This document shows positions 42,759-51,610 of a DNA stretch of 64,000 nucleotides, piece by piece. Positions within the stretch are counted from its first letter, which is position 1; each line of letters opens with the position of its first letter. Both the position numbers and the translations under genes were made by a program. This stretch comes from Pseudomonadota bacterium. GTDB lineage: Bacteria > Myxococcota_A > Polyangia > Polyangiales > Polyangiaceae. The notes beneath the pieces are model-generated. The model had not been told where the DNA came from. It searched no databases and saw nothing but the letters and a program-made list of their open reading frames with translations. The DNA is taken from the NCBI GenBank assembly GCA_023428245.1, contig JAEYYX010000068.1:14594-78593 (forward strand). Direction: 5' to 3'.

Positions 42759-44558
42759 ATGCCGCGTCAGCTCGAAGAGATGTCTGCCCTTCCTGTTCTC
42801 GCTAGTTTCTTCGCACTCATCGCGCTGACCGGACTCGGTCTTGCCAAGGCGAGCGTGCGGGTTGGGCGCTTGTCGGAGGGGGGGCAGGTAGCGCTCGACG
42901 CAGTGAGAAAGACCGCGGCAGGCCAGCTCTTCGCCTCCCTCAAGCTGCAGGTCGGCGCGCTTCTCGTGGTCGCTGGTTTGGCCGCGCTCGGAGGCTCTCT
43001 GCGGGGGAACGGCTGGTTCCCGCCCTTCTTGGTGGTTCCGCTCTGCGCGGTCGGGGCCCTTTTCATGGGCTGGATCGGCGCGAACGCTGGGCTCCTCGAG
43101 ATCGGAGCAGAGCTCACAGAGCAGAAGGGCCCCGGCGGGATCCATCGTCTGGCCCGCCGTGTACTCGGAGCGACCTTATTCGCCCAAGCCACGGGAGCGC
43201 TCGCGGGGCTCGGGCTGGGACACCTCGACAGCGCCTACGGGATCCGCTTGGCCCCTTGGGCCGCGGCCGGTGTCGCCCTCGCCACGGTCTTCGTAGCCCT
43301 GGCCGCAGCAACCCTCGAGCCTCTCACACTGCAAAGCAGCCGCCAGAAGGAGCCGAGCCCGACCAATCTCGGCGCCGCCGCCGCCCTCTCCCTCCTTCGC
43401 CCGATGCGCTCGCTCATGCTGCTCTCGGGGATCGCGCTCATCGCTTTCGACAAGTTCGCCCGTGGGGTCACTTCCACGGATCCCTCCGAGAGTGAGGCGG
43501 GAACGTTCTCGCTGCTCGTGCTCGGTGGCTCTGCTTTGGCGACGCTGATGGGCGGACTCGCAGTACGACCGAACGAACAAGAAGAGAGCGCCGAGGCCTT
43601 CGGGCGGGGAACCTGGACCGCTCTGCTCATCCTCATGGCCAGCGTTGCGCTCGCACGAGGTCACGACGACGCGCCCCATCGCACGCTCACTCAGCTCTGG
43701 AGCTTAGGGATCGGCGGCGCCTTCGTCCTCGCCTTCTTCCTCCCCGCGCTCCTCGGAACGAGACGGAGCGCGGAGCGCTCGCTCGTCCCTGCTGGTCGCG
43801 CTTTGCTCACGACCGCGCGCGCACCCTTGCTCGCTGCGGCCGCGCTCCTCGCGGTCCGTCTATTCGAGCCGAACCTGAATGCCAGCGCGCTCTTGCTCGC
43901 ACTCTCGGTCGCGCTCGCTCCAGTCGCCCTCCTGTCCTCGCTTGCGGCGGACTACCGCCGCGGCAGTGCGCAGCTGGCTTGGCTCGCTCTTCACCCGTCG
44001 CTCGCTGAGGCGGCGCGCGGGGACCACTCCCTCGAACACAAACCGCTCACAGAGCTCAGCATCTTTGGACTCTTCCTGCTCTCGATGGAAGGACCTAGCT
44101 ATGATCTCTCGCAGCTCTCCCCGCTCGTGCTTGGCCCCCTCGTATTGCTTGGTGGGCTCGGGATCGCCGCCGCCCTTGCCTCGCACCGCAGGACTCTCGA
44201 GGAGCCCATGCGGCAAAGTGAGCTCCTTCAGGCAGGGGGCGGCACCCAAGGTTCCCCTCTGACCCGCCCCGTGGAACTAGGCGAACGGGTCGTCCCGGGC
44301 GCCGGAAGGCCCCTGCTCCTATTTCTCGGGCTCGCCACCGTCCTGGGACTGCTCAGTCAAACGAGCTTCGTGCCGCAGGCAATTTTGACTCCTCTCCTGC
44401 TTGGTCTGTGGCTCGGGGCACTGCTCTTGGGCGTAGGGCTTTCGAGCTTTTTGTCGAGCGAACCGACCTCTCCGCGCTCCAGCGTAGGCCCGCTTGCTCT
44501 CACACTCTCGTTCAGCCTCGGCACGCTGCTCGCCGGCCTGCAGACGATCGTCCTCTGA
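42759..44558 (+). CDS. polytopic membrane protein resembling a catalytically dead H+-pyrophosphatase
   Basis: 599 residues from ATG 42759 (AGAGGA upstream); ATG 42780 is an alternative. About 14-16 hydrophobic segments. The order of helices and loops follows membrane proton pyrophosphatases: an N-terminal helix then a polar AVRKTAAGQLFASLKLQVGA segment, GALFMGWIGANAGLLEIGAE, a GTWTALLILMASVALA helix near 285, a loop LAADYRRGSAQLAWLAL near 397, and a C-terminal pair like PLLLFLGLATVLGLL. The pyrophosphate-binding DNVGDN-type and other Asp motifs are absent; the corresponding stretch reads PSPTNLGAAAALSLLRP. So it would be an inactive relative. The relationship is my reading by eye. It lies 240 bases after cluster B. 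Confidence 0.6.
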   Translation: MPRQLEEMSALPVLASFFALIALTGLGLAKASVRVGRLSEGGQVALDAVRKTAAGQLFASLKLQVGALLVVAGLAALGGSLRGNGWFPPFLVVPLCAVGALFMGWIGANAGLLEIGAELTEQKGPGGIHRLARRVLGATLFAQATGALAGLGLGHLDSAYGIRLAPWAAAGVALATVFVALAAATLEPLTLQSSRQKEPSPTNLGAAAALSLLRPMRSLMLLSGIALIAFDKFARGVTSTDPSESEAGTFSLLVLGGSALATLMGGLAVRPNEQEESAEAFGRGTWTALLILMASVALARGHDDAPHRTLTQLWSLGIGGAFVLAFFLPALLGTRRSAERSLVPAGRALLTTARAPLLAAAALLAVRLFEPNLNASALLLALSVALAPVALLSSLAADYRRGSAQLAWLALHPSLAEAARGDHSLEHKPLTELSIFGLFLLSMEGPSYDLSQLSPLVLGPLVLLGGLGIAAALASHRRTLEEPMRQSELLQAGGGTQGSPLTRPVELGERVVPGAGRPLLLFLGLATVLGLLSQTSFVPQAILTPLLLGLWLGALLLGVGLSSFLSSEPTSPRSSVGPLALTLSFSLGTLLAGLQTIVL

Positions 44559-44602
44559 CGATCTCATCCTTCCCTTTCTTTTCCTCGAAGCGAGAATAGC
44601 TC

Positions 44603-47600
44603 TTGTCCAATCTATCTGACGCCCTCTCAACGCTCTCTGACCGTGGTCTTCGTCGCCTCCTGGGTGCGCGGACTTTTCTCCGAGGTCTCGACTACGAGAA
44701 GCGCAAGGTCGTCGAGAACGTGGTTCTTGAAGAATCCGAAGCCAACTGCATCGTGAGAGGCTCGGAGGCCCAAGCCTACGACGTGAACATCCGCATGGGC
44801 GGCGAGGGAATCACCTCCCACTGCACCTGCCCCGCGTTCGAGAAGACGGGCCAACACTGCAAGCACATCGCAGCGCTCCTCATCCACGTGCGCAATAAGG
44901 CCCGCGCCAAAGGGGGCCCTCGGCCTCCCGCACAGCCGGCTCCGCCTCCCGCACCCCCTCAAGCCCAAACTCCTGCCCCGAACGGTCGCCTGGAGCAGAG
45001 CAAAGCAAGCCGCCGCAGAGAGCGGAGGAGGCGCGGTGGTCTACCTACCCCGCCCACCGCCATGGGCATCCGGAACGTCCCGAACCCTGCCAACGGCGCG
45101 CGCTCGACTGGCATCGGCGCCTGGCTGCCCCCCGAAGACTCTCAGCGTGAGCTCTCCCTCGAGTTCCGGCTTCACGTACGTGCCGGCGGTCTTACGGTCA
45201 CGGTGCTCGATACGGAAGCCCGCCTCCCGCTCCTGCCGAGCGTGGCGCTCGCATTCTGCGCGATCGATCCCTGCGACGATTGGGCCGCGCTGCGCCTCCT
45301 CAAGCGCTATGAGTCCGGAAACCCTCGCCACCCTGCCGTCGACGTGCGCGGAGAAGACGCCGCCGAGCTCTTGCCACTTCTGCGCGGGCGACGCGTTCTG
45401 CTTGAGCCCGCGCTCATGCAGGTTCGCTTCTCAGACGACACTTTGCGGCCAAAGTTCGAGCTCGAGATGGCCGGGAGCGAGACGGTGCTTGCCAAAGCGA
45501 GCTTCGTGCGCGGCGACGATGGCCGGAATTTTTCGCTCACGAGCGGCGGCTGGTTCGAAGGCTGGCCAGGCTACCATATCGATACCAATGAAGGCATCGT
45601 CAGGGCCGTCGACAAGCGCGTCTCGCCGTCCGCTCTGCGCCGACTGCTCAATAGTCCGAGCATCGCCGAGCCCGTCTCCGAGCTCATCACCCTCATCACC
45701 TCTGACTTGCCTCGGGTCGCCCTCGATTCGGGCGCCGACCTGCCCGATTTGTCTCAGGTCGCCGATGTCGTCGACATTGCCCCCGAGTTCATTTTCCGCG
45801 CTGGCGGCGGCCTGACCGACGCTGAAGCGTCACTCCGCGCGCTCTACGGCGAGCTTGAGATCGAAGTCCGCGCCGACGGCATCTCGCCCCCAGTCATCTT
45901 CCTGCCGCCGGAAGAAGGACGGCGCAAGCTGAAGTGCATCCGCACCGACATCGAGGCCCAGCAGGAGGCCGTACAACTCCTTCTGGCCCAGGGCCTGTCA
46001 CCGAGCGACAGCGGCGAGCATTTCACCGCCGAAGGCGAAGACGCGATTCAGTTCTGGTCTGAGGGCGTGCGCGCCCTGCCCAAGTCGTGGAAGCTCTACA
46101 TCCCGAGCGAACTCGCAGGCGCCAAAGTGCAGCGCGCGCCGATTTCGATGAAAGCTCGCGTCTCGAGCGGCGTCGACTGGCTCAATGTCAAGATCACCTG
46201 GGATGCTGCGGGCGTCGACGTCGATCGGGCGGAAATCGAGCGCTGCTTGCGCGAAGGAAAAAAGTACGTCCGTCTCTCCGATAACAGCTACGCGGCCCTC
46301 GACCGCGACCGCATTCAATCTCTGATCGACCGCGAGGTGGAGCTGCTCTCCGCCTCCGGCAAACAAGGGAAGCTGCCCTTGTCCCAGGCGGGCCGAGTCC
46401 AAGAGCTCCTGCAGCACGCGGACGGAACGACGGTAACCGCGGCGACCAAGTCGCTCTTTGAGAAGCTCGCGAACCTCGACGAGATCAAGAAGATCAAGAA
46501 GCCGCGGGGCCTCAAGGCGACGCTGCGCCCCTACCAGGAACAGGGCCTCTCTTGGCTTCGATTCCTGAACGAAATCGGCTCGGGCGGAGTGCTCGCCGAT
46601 GACATGGGTCTCGGCAAGACCGTCCAGACAATCGCCCTCTTGCTCTCGCTGAACGGCAACAAGGAGGAACCCGTACGCGCACTGATCGTGGCGCCGACCT
46701 CCGTCGTCACCAACTGGCATCGAGAGATTGAACGCTTCGCGCCCTCGCTCCGAGTCGCCCTCTGGCACGGCGCCGCGCGGAAAGAGCAGAAGGATGACTT
46801 GCACGCAGCAAACGTCATCATTACGAGCTACGCGCTCCTCAGACGCGATATCGAGCTCTTGACCGCGCTCAAGCTCGACTACGCGATCTTGGACGAAGCG
46901 CAGGCGATCAAGAATCCGCTATCGGCGACCGCGGGAGCCGCTAAGACGCTCACCGCCCGGCATCGCCTGGCCCTGACCGGTACTCCGATCGAAAACCGCT
47001 TGAGCGAAATTTGGTCGATCTTCGACTTCGTCAGTCCGGGACTACTCGGGCCGCTCCAGAAGTTCGAAGAGCGCTACGCCCGCCCGATCGACCAGGGCGA
47101 CTCGAAACAAGCGGCCCGCCTACGCGCCGTCATCCACCCGTTCATCCTGCGCCGCACGAAGCTCGAAGTGGCCAAGGATCTCCCGGAGAAGCTCGAGTTC
47201 GACAAGATCATCGACATGACCCCCGAGCAGCGGGCTATCTACCTCCAGGTACTGCGCGAGGTTCGCGCCACCGTGCTCGGCGAGGTCGAGAGAGTCGGCG
47301 TCGCCAAGAGCCAGCTCCACATCCTGGCTGGCCTCACCAAACTCCGCCAAGCAGCCTGCGACGCGCGTCTGCTCGGCCTACCGAAAGAGCTAAAAAACGA
47401 CGACAGCGGAAAGCTCGCGGCACTCCGTGAGCTCGTCGACGAGGTCGAGACCGGTGGGCACAAAGTGCTTATCTTCAGCCAGTTCGTCTCGATGTTGAAG
47501 CTCATCGCTTCGGCGCTCGACGAGGACAAGATCAAGTACGAATACCTAGACGGCAGCACGACAGACCGCGCGGAGCGTATCGACCGCTTCCAGAGCGATC

Positions 47601-47920
47601 CCACGATCCCGGTCTTTTTGATCAGTCTGAAGGCAGGCGGGAGCGGCCTGAACCTGACCGCCGCCGATACCGTCATCCACTTCGACCCGTGGTGGAACCC
47701 GGCTGTGGAAGATCAAGCCACCGACCGCGCCCACCGCATCGGACAAAAGAAGGTCGTCTCGGTGTACCGACTGGTCGCCGCCGGAACCATCGAAGAGAAG
47801 ATCCTGCAGCTGAAGCAGAAGAAGAAAGATCTTGTCGCTTCCGTGCTCAGCGAAGACGCAGGCGGCGAGAAGCGGCTCACCCGCGCCGACTTGGAAGACC
47901 TGTTCGGCATCGACAATTGA
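44603..47920 (+). CDS. SNF2-family helicase with N-terminal SWIM zinc finger
   Basis: 1105 residues from TTG 44603, which starts 42 bases after the membrane protein stop. SWIM finger near residues 73-90 (HCTCPAFEKTGQHCKH, CxC...CxH). A Pro/Arg-rich linker and a large middle region of about 400 residues follow. The SNF2 ATPase has Walker A ADDMGLGKTVQTIALLL near 670, AILDEAQAIKNP near 763, ALTGTPIENRLSEIWSIFDF, and a C-terminal helicase lobe with LISLKAGGSGLNLTAADTVI and DRAHRIGQKKVVSVYRLVAAG. The family translocates on double-stranded DNA or remodels protein-DNA complexes; bacterial members are linked to transcription recycling or repair. The target is unknown. Confidence 0.92.
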   Translation: MSNLSDALSTLSDRGLRRLLGARTFLRGLDYEKRKVVENVVLEESEANCIVRGSEAQAYDVNIRMGGEGITSHCTCPAFEKTGQHCKHIAALLIHVRNKARAKGGPRPPAQPAPPPAPPQAQTPAPNGRLEQSKASRRRERRRRGGLPTPPTAMGIRNVPNPANGARSTGIGAWLPPEDSQRELSLEFRLHVRAGGLTVTVLDTEARLPLLPSVALAFCAIDPCDDWAALRLLKRYESGNPRHPAVDVRGEDAAELLPLLRGRRVLLEPALMQVRFSDDTLRPKFELEMAGSETVLAKASFVRGDDGRNFSLTSGGWFEGWPGYHIDTNEGIVRAVDKRVSPSALRRLLNSPSIAEPVSELITLITSDLPRVALDSGADLPDLSQVADVVDIAPEFIFRAGGGLTDAEASLRALYGELEIEVRADGISPPVIFLPPEEGRRKLKCIRTDIEAQQEAVQLLLAQGLSPSDSGEHFTAEGEDAIQFWSEGVRALPKSWKLYIPSELAGAKVQRAPISMKARVSSGVDWLNVKITWDAAGVDVDRAEIERCLREGKKYVRLSDNSYAALDRDRIQSLIDREVELLSASGKQGKLPLSQAGRVQELLQHADGTTVTAATKSLFEKLANLDEIKKIKKPRGLKATLRPYQEQGLSWLRFLNEIGSGGVLADDMGLGKTVQTIALLLSLNGNKEEPVRALIVAPTSVVTNWHREIERFAPSLRVALWHGAARKEQKDDLHAANVIITSYALLRRDIELLTALKLDYAILDEAQAIKNPLSATAGAAKTLTARHRLALTGTPIENRLSEIWSIFDFVSPGLLGPLQKFEERYARPIDQGDSKQAARLRAVIHPFILRRTKLEVAKDLPEKLEFDKIIDMTPEQRAIYLQVLREVRATVLGEVERVGVAKSQLHILAGLTKLRQAACDARLLGLPKELKNDDSGKLAALRELVDEVETGGHKVLIFSQFVSMLKLIASALDEDKIKYEYLDGSTTDRAERIDRFQSDPTIPVFLISLKAGGSGLNLTAADTVIHFDPWWNPAVEDQATDRAHRIGQKKVVSVYRLVAAGTIEEKILQLKQKKKDLVASVLSEDAGGEKRLTRADLEDLFGIDN

Positions 47921-48117
47921 CCGTGGGCCGCTCTCCTTTTGAGCGGGCCTCTCCCTGTCCCTCGCCGTGGCTCTTCTCTCGCTGGTCAGGGGCGCTCCCG
48001 CTCCAGGGCTCGGGGCCTCTCCCACCCAGCCAGGCAAGCCGCCTTAGGGTCCTCTCGGGCGCTCGGAGACGCCTGAGACTGCACGCCCCGTCTTGAGCGC
48101 GAGGGGCCAAACGAAAA

Positions 48118-48149
48118 GGCCCTCGAAGTTTCCTTCGAGGGCCTTTTTT
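48118..48149. terminator. bidirectional Rho-independent terminator
   Basis: A perfect 10-bp stem (GGCCCTCGAA / TTCGAGGGCC) with a 6-base loop is flanked by AAAA on the left and TTTTTT on the right. It can stop the helicase transcript on the plus strand and the tRNA-Leu transcript on the minus strand. Confidence 0.9.
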
Positions 48150-48158
48150 GTTTTCTCG

Positions 48159-48241
48159 TGCGAAGAAGAGGACTCGAACCTCCACGGGAGTTACCCCGCT
48201 AGCACCTCAAGCTAGTGCGTCTGCCATTCCGCCATCTTCGC
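48159..48241 (-). tRNA. tRNA-Leu (anticodon GAG)
   Basis: 83 bases with acceptor stem GCGAAGA / TCTTCGC, discriminator A, a class II long variable arm (CGGGGTAACTCCCGT), and T loop GGTTCGAGTCC. The anticodon stem-loop is CTAGC-TTGAGGT-GCTAG, giving GAG, which reads CUU and CUC leucine codons. The 3' CCA is not encoded. A TTGACA promoter lies upstream and a terminator downstream. Confidence 0.95.
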
Positions 48242-48315
48242 CCGTTTTCTCGTTCCCTTCGACGCGGCGCACGGAGGGCTCCGAGCGCCGAATTCACCAG
48301 GAACTCGGGCCCGGA

Positions 48316-48344
48316 AAACTAGGCGGCCCCCCTTAATTGTCAAG
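48316..48344 (-). promoter_or_regulatory. sigma-70-like promoter of tRNA-Leu
   Basis: On the minus strand a consensus TTGACA (48344-48339) is followed by a 17-base spacer and TAGTTT (48321-48316). The start would lie about 70 bases before the mature tRNA 5' end. The remaining bases from here to 48492 show nothing else I can name. Confidence 0.6.
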
Positions 48345-48492
48345 CGCTGTCCGGAGCATTTCCGAATTCCCTAGATGATTTGCGAGCGCGGAACCGGTCC
48401 CTCCTCTGGGGAGCGGCATCCGCAGCCTGTCGCGCCGCAAGCCGCCGCCTTCCGAGACGCTCCTGGGGGGCCTCTCGGGATGACCCGACATT

Positions 48493-49602
48493 TTAGGCCG
48501 AAGAGAGAGCGGCTCGCTCAGCGATCGACTCAGCGACCACCTGTGTCAACTGGCCCATGTCGAAGGGCTTCCGAATCCAGGTCGAGAACGCTCCCTCAAG
48601 ATCCGCTGGAATGCGACCGGGCTGACCGCTCATCAGCACAAGCGGCGCCTCCGGACAGACTACACTCAACTCAGCGATCACCTCTCGGAGCTCGTCGATA
48701 ATCGGTGAGAGATCCATGAGGACGAGATCGACAACCGGCCTACCCGCCAAGATCGAGCGCAGCTGGTCGTAGCCACTCGCCAAGATCAACTCGGCGCCTC
48801 GTGCCTCGAGACTCATTTCGACGAGCGTGCTGACGGCTGGATCATCTTCGATGACCAAAATGCGTGCCCCATCCAAGGCAGCGCGGAGTGCCGGAGGGAA
48901 TGCGCTCTGCGGCGCGGAGGACCGAACAACCGGCCAGGTCAGCTCGAAACAGGCGCCCGACTTCGAAGAAAGAAGCTCCAGGCTTCCCCCATGTTCGACA
49001 GCCAGAGTTCGCGAATGCGGCAAGCCAATTCCCGCCCCGCCCGGACGCAGCGACGCACGCGACGTGAACAAGCTATCACGTAGCGCTGGCGGCACACCGG
49101 GCCCCTGATCGGTGACGATGAACCGGACAGCGTCACCTTGGCGCAGAATCTCGAGCGAGATGATTCCGTCCTCCGGCGAGAACGCGATCGCGTTGAGCAG
49201 GAGGTTCGTCAGGATCTGGAGCACGGCGGCTTCCCCGTCGAGAGCAGCTTCCGTTCCGGCGCCGGACTTCACGTCAATCTTCACGCGCTTGGCGCGCCCC
49301 GATGGCTCAACCGACACCGCCGCGAAGGTCCCGATGGATTGGGCGCTCCTGCCACCTTGTTGTGACTCGACGCTCGAGCCGATCGCCCTGCGCGCAATGA
49401 CCTGACCACGCTGCGCGTGTTCACGAGCCACATCAAGCGCTCGCTTGAGGTCATCGCGCGAGCCGCTGTTCTCTGCAAGCTCTAACCATCCCAAGATGAC
49501 GGTGAGCGCGTTCGAGACTTCGTGGAGCGCACAAGAATACCTATCCGCGGACTCGGAATCCGTGGAAGAAGGACACTTTGGGGCTGAGTTCACGAGGCGC
49601 AC
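48493..49602 (-). CDS. hybrid histidine kinase (HisKA-like, HATPase, receiver)
   Basis: 369 residues from GTG 49602; no signal or membrane segment. The phospho-acceptor region is LHEVSNALTVILGWLELAE (H-box of the NtrB-like kind). The ATPase domain shows ILTNLLLNAIAFSPEDG (N box), VTDQGPGVPPALRD (G1) and GGAGIGLPHSRTLAVEHGG (G2). The C-terminal receiver has ILVIEDDPAVSTL, phospho-Asp in LVLMDLSP, and Lys in WIRKPF. No N-terminal sensor domain fits inside the frame, so the input likely comes through a partner protein. The cognate regulator is unknown; no other regulator is adjacent. Confidence 0.9.
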   Translation of the reverse strand: MRLVNSAPKCPSSTDSESADRYSCALHEVSNALTVILGWLELAENSGSRDDLKRALDVAREHAQRGQVIARRAIGSSVESQQGGRSAQSIGTFAAVSVEPSGRAKRVKIDVKSGAGTEAALDGEAAVLQILTNLLLNAIAFSPEDGIISLEILRQGDAVRFIVTDQGPGVPPALRDSLFTSRASLRPGGAGIGLPHSRTLAVEHGGSLELLSSKSGACFELTWPVVRSSAPQSAFPPALRAALDGARILVIEDDPAVSTLVEMSLEARGAELILASGYDQLRSILAGRPVVDLVLMDLSPIIDELREVIAELSVVCPEAPLVLMSGQPGRIPADLEGAFSTWIRKPFDMGQLTQVVAESIAERAALSSA

Positions 49603-49717
49603 GCGGCGCCTTACATTACCCCGACTGTCGCTTGCAGACTAGCGCGCAAAGCGGAAGAGGAACGTCTTTACCCCAGGCTTCGCTTTCGTTTCCACTGTGA
49701 CTTGATCTCGAGCCGCC

Positions 49718-51595
49718 TCACTCCCCGGCCGCTGTGAGATCTGCCGGGAGCAAGAGTTGGTAGTCGCCCTCGGCGTTCGCCCGCGTTTCCCCGACGAGCA
49801 GGACGTATTCCGCATCAGCGGGCGTGCTGAGCTCTCCGGCTTTCACATAGGCATAAGCGCGTATGAGCGCCGACGGCAGCGTCCCTGTCTGCTCGGCGCT
49901 CACACTCCCGTGCACTAAGAGGGGCGGCCTTTCCTTCAGGTCTCCGAGCACCACGTCGCCGTCCCCCACCGTGAGTCCCAGACGAAAAGCCCAAGAAAAC
50001 TCGGTGTCTTTCGTGACGTTTCGCGCGACGATATCGAAGCGCCCCGCGTCCGCGAGGAGCTTGAAGCGGCCGTCCGATTCGGTTTCGCTAGCGAGGCCGC
50101 TCGGAACGAAGCGAACCGCCGAGGCCGAGAGCGCGAGGCCGCCGCGATGAAAAGTCGGTACCGGGACGAGATCGACCTGCGCCTTTGCGACGGGGTTCCC
50201 TCGGAAATCGAAGAGTCGCCCTTGGATGCTGCGTCGCTCGGCGATCTCGATGGTGCGTCCGGCCTGACTTGGAGTTCCCCCGGAAACGGAGAACTTTTCC
50301 TCGGACTGGGCGAGCTGATCTGAGGCGGCCTGGGTGACCACACGATAGGTGCCCGGCAGCAGCGACGCTTCGAATGTCCCGTCGGTTCCCGTCCGGACTT
50401 CCCGCGAGAACGAAACCGAAGTGCCCTCGGCGAGCCCCGACAGGCTCTCGAGCACAAAGGTCAAACCGGCCTCCACACCGTCGAGAGTTCCCGCCAGAAC
50501 GACCCGCCCGCTCAGAGTAACAGTTTTCGGGAGAGAGGTGAGCTGATCGACAATCGCGGGATCGGACTGGAAAAGCTCTGTGACCCCACGCGCCACGAGG
50601 AGAGTCGGGGCGGTCACGCCCTCGGGAGGGGTCAGCCGGACCATCTCCGTGCCCGAAGCCTTGGAATGAACCGGGACGTACACGACGGACGCGTCGTATT
50701 CGAGAGTCCCCTCAGACTCGCGCGACTCCGAAAGGACGGCGCCACTCGAGAGGGCCAAGCCGGAGTCGGAGTCGACCAGATCCAAGCGCCAACCTTCGAG
50801 AGAGCCCTCCGACGCGGGAAAGCGAACCCGAGCATCGTAGCGCTTGGGAGCGCCAAGCTGGACGCTGAGGCTCACGTCACTCGCCGCCACCTCCTGGTCT
50901 AAGAAGAGCTCCGGAGGCCGGAGACACTCCCCATCGTGCTCAAGGGGCTCCACGTACAGATCGTATTTGCCAGGAACGAGGGTGAGCGAAAGGGTGACGT
51001 CGTCGAGGGAGGGTATCGTCGTCGTCACGACCCGCGCCGCGTCGCTGAGTCCGAGCTGACGTTTCCGGGGGAAGAAGGTCACCCGCGCCGACGGGGGCGC
51101 CGGGTCCTCCTCGCTTTGGTCCTCTGAAGAAGGAGGAGCAAGGCACGCTTCATCGTCCACGGGATCGCTCTTGAGCTGCACCACTGCAGCACTCAAATAG
51201 CCGAGGTGGATGTCGAAGGTCCGACTCGAAAGCTGGACCTCTTGGGCGATCGCGACACCCGCAAGGCCCGGAGTCCCCGCTGGTGCGATGACCTCGACGA
51301 GCAGGGGGACCGTCGCCGTCTCACGGCTCACGCAGCGACTGCGAAAGCATTCGGCTTCCGAGGGACAGTCGCGGTTCGCCCGGCAGAGCGGCTCCGGGTC
51401 GACGAGCCCGCTGTCGCGCTCGGGGGCGGCGCAATCCGGGATCGCGAGCAAAGCCGCGAGAACTCCTGCCCTTTGGGCGAAGCGCTGGAGCCGACGCAGA
51501 GGTGTCACCACCCGTTCGTAGCAACGGATATGCCAGACTCCAATCGCCCGGGTCCTTGGCGAACGGGACGCTTGATAGACTGACATCCTTGTCAC
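49718..51595 (-). CDS. exported protein with carboxypeptidase-regulatory-like domains
   Basis: 625 residues from 51595; a GTG at 51508 would start just before the hydrophobic segment (VTPLRRLQRFAQRAGVLAALLAIPDCAA). That segment may be a signal peptide with a weak lipobox (IPDC). A Cys-rich stretch follows (CRANRDCPSEAECFRSRC), common in myxobacterial lipoproteins. The rest is beta-rich, with at least three CarbopepD_reg-like repeats, for example TLSGRVVLAGTLDGVEAGL, GTDGTFEASLLPGTYRV, and RSIQGRLFDFRGNPVAKAQV. Such domains are structural. It starts 15 bases after the stop of the giant TPR-like gene, so the two are probably one operon. Confidence 0.82.
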   Translation of the reverse strand: MTRMSVYQASRSPRTRAIGVWHIRCYERVVTPLRRLQRFAQRAGVLAALLAIPDCAAPERDSGLVDPEPLCRANRDCPSEAECFRSRCVSRETATVPLLVEVIAPAGTPGLAGVAIAQEVQLSSRTFDIHLGYLSAAVVQLKSDPVDDEACLAPPSSEDQSEEDPAPPSARVTFFPRKRQLGLSDAARVVTTTIPSLDDVTLSLTLVPGKYDLYVEPLEHDGECLRPPELFLDQEVAASDVSLSVQLGAPKRYDARVRFPASEGSLEGWRLDLVDSDSGLALSSGAVLSESRESEGTLEYDASVVYVPVHSKASGTEMVRLTPPEGVTAPTLLVARGVTELFQSDPAIVDQLTSLPKTVTLSGRVVLAGTLDGVEAGLTFVLESLSGLAEGTSVSFSREVRTGTDGTFEASLLPGTYRVVTQAASDQLAQSEEKFSVSGGTPSQAGRTIEIAERRSIQGRLFDFRGNPVAKAQVDLVPVPTFHRGGLALSASAVRFVPSGLASETESDGRFKLLADAGRFDIVARNVTKDTEFSWAFRLGLTVGDGDVVLGDLKERPPLLVHGSVSAEQTGTLPSALIRAYAYVKAGELSTPADAEYVLLVGETRANAEGDYQLLLPADLTAAGE

Positions 51596-51610
51596 ACCGC
51601 TCCCTCGCCC

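Noticed and set aside
42759..44558. A functional proton pyrophosphatase
   Set aside because: None of the Asp-rich catalytic motifs is present, so pyrophosphate hydrolysis is not supported despite the similar helix order.
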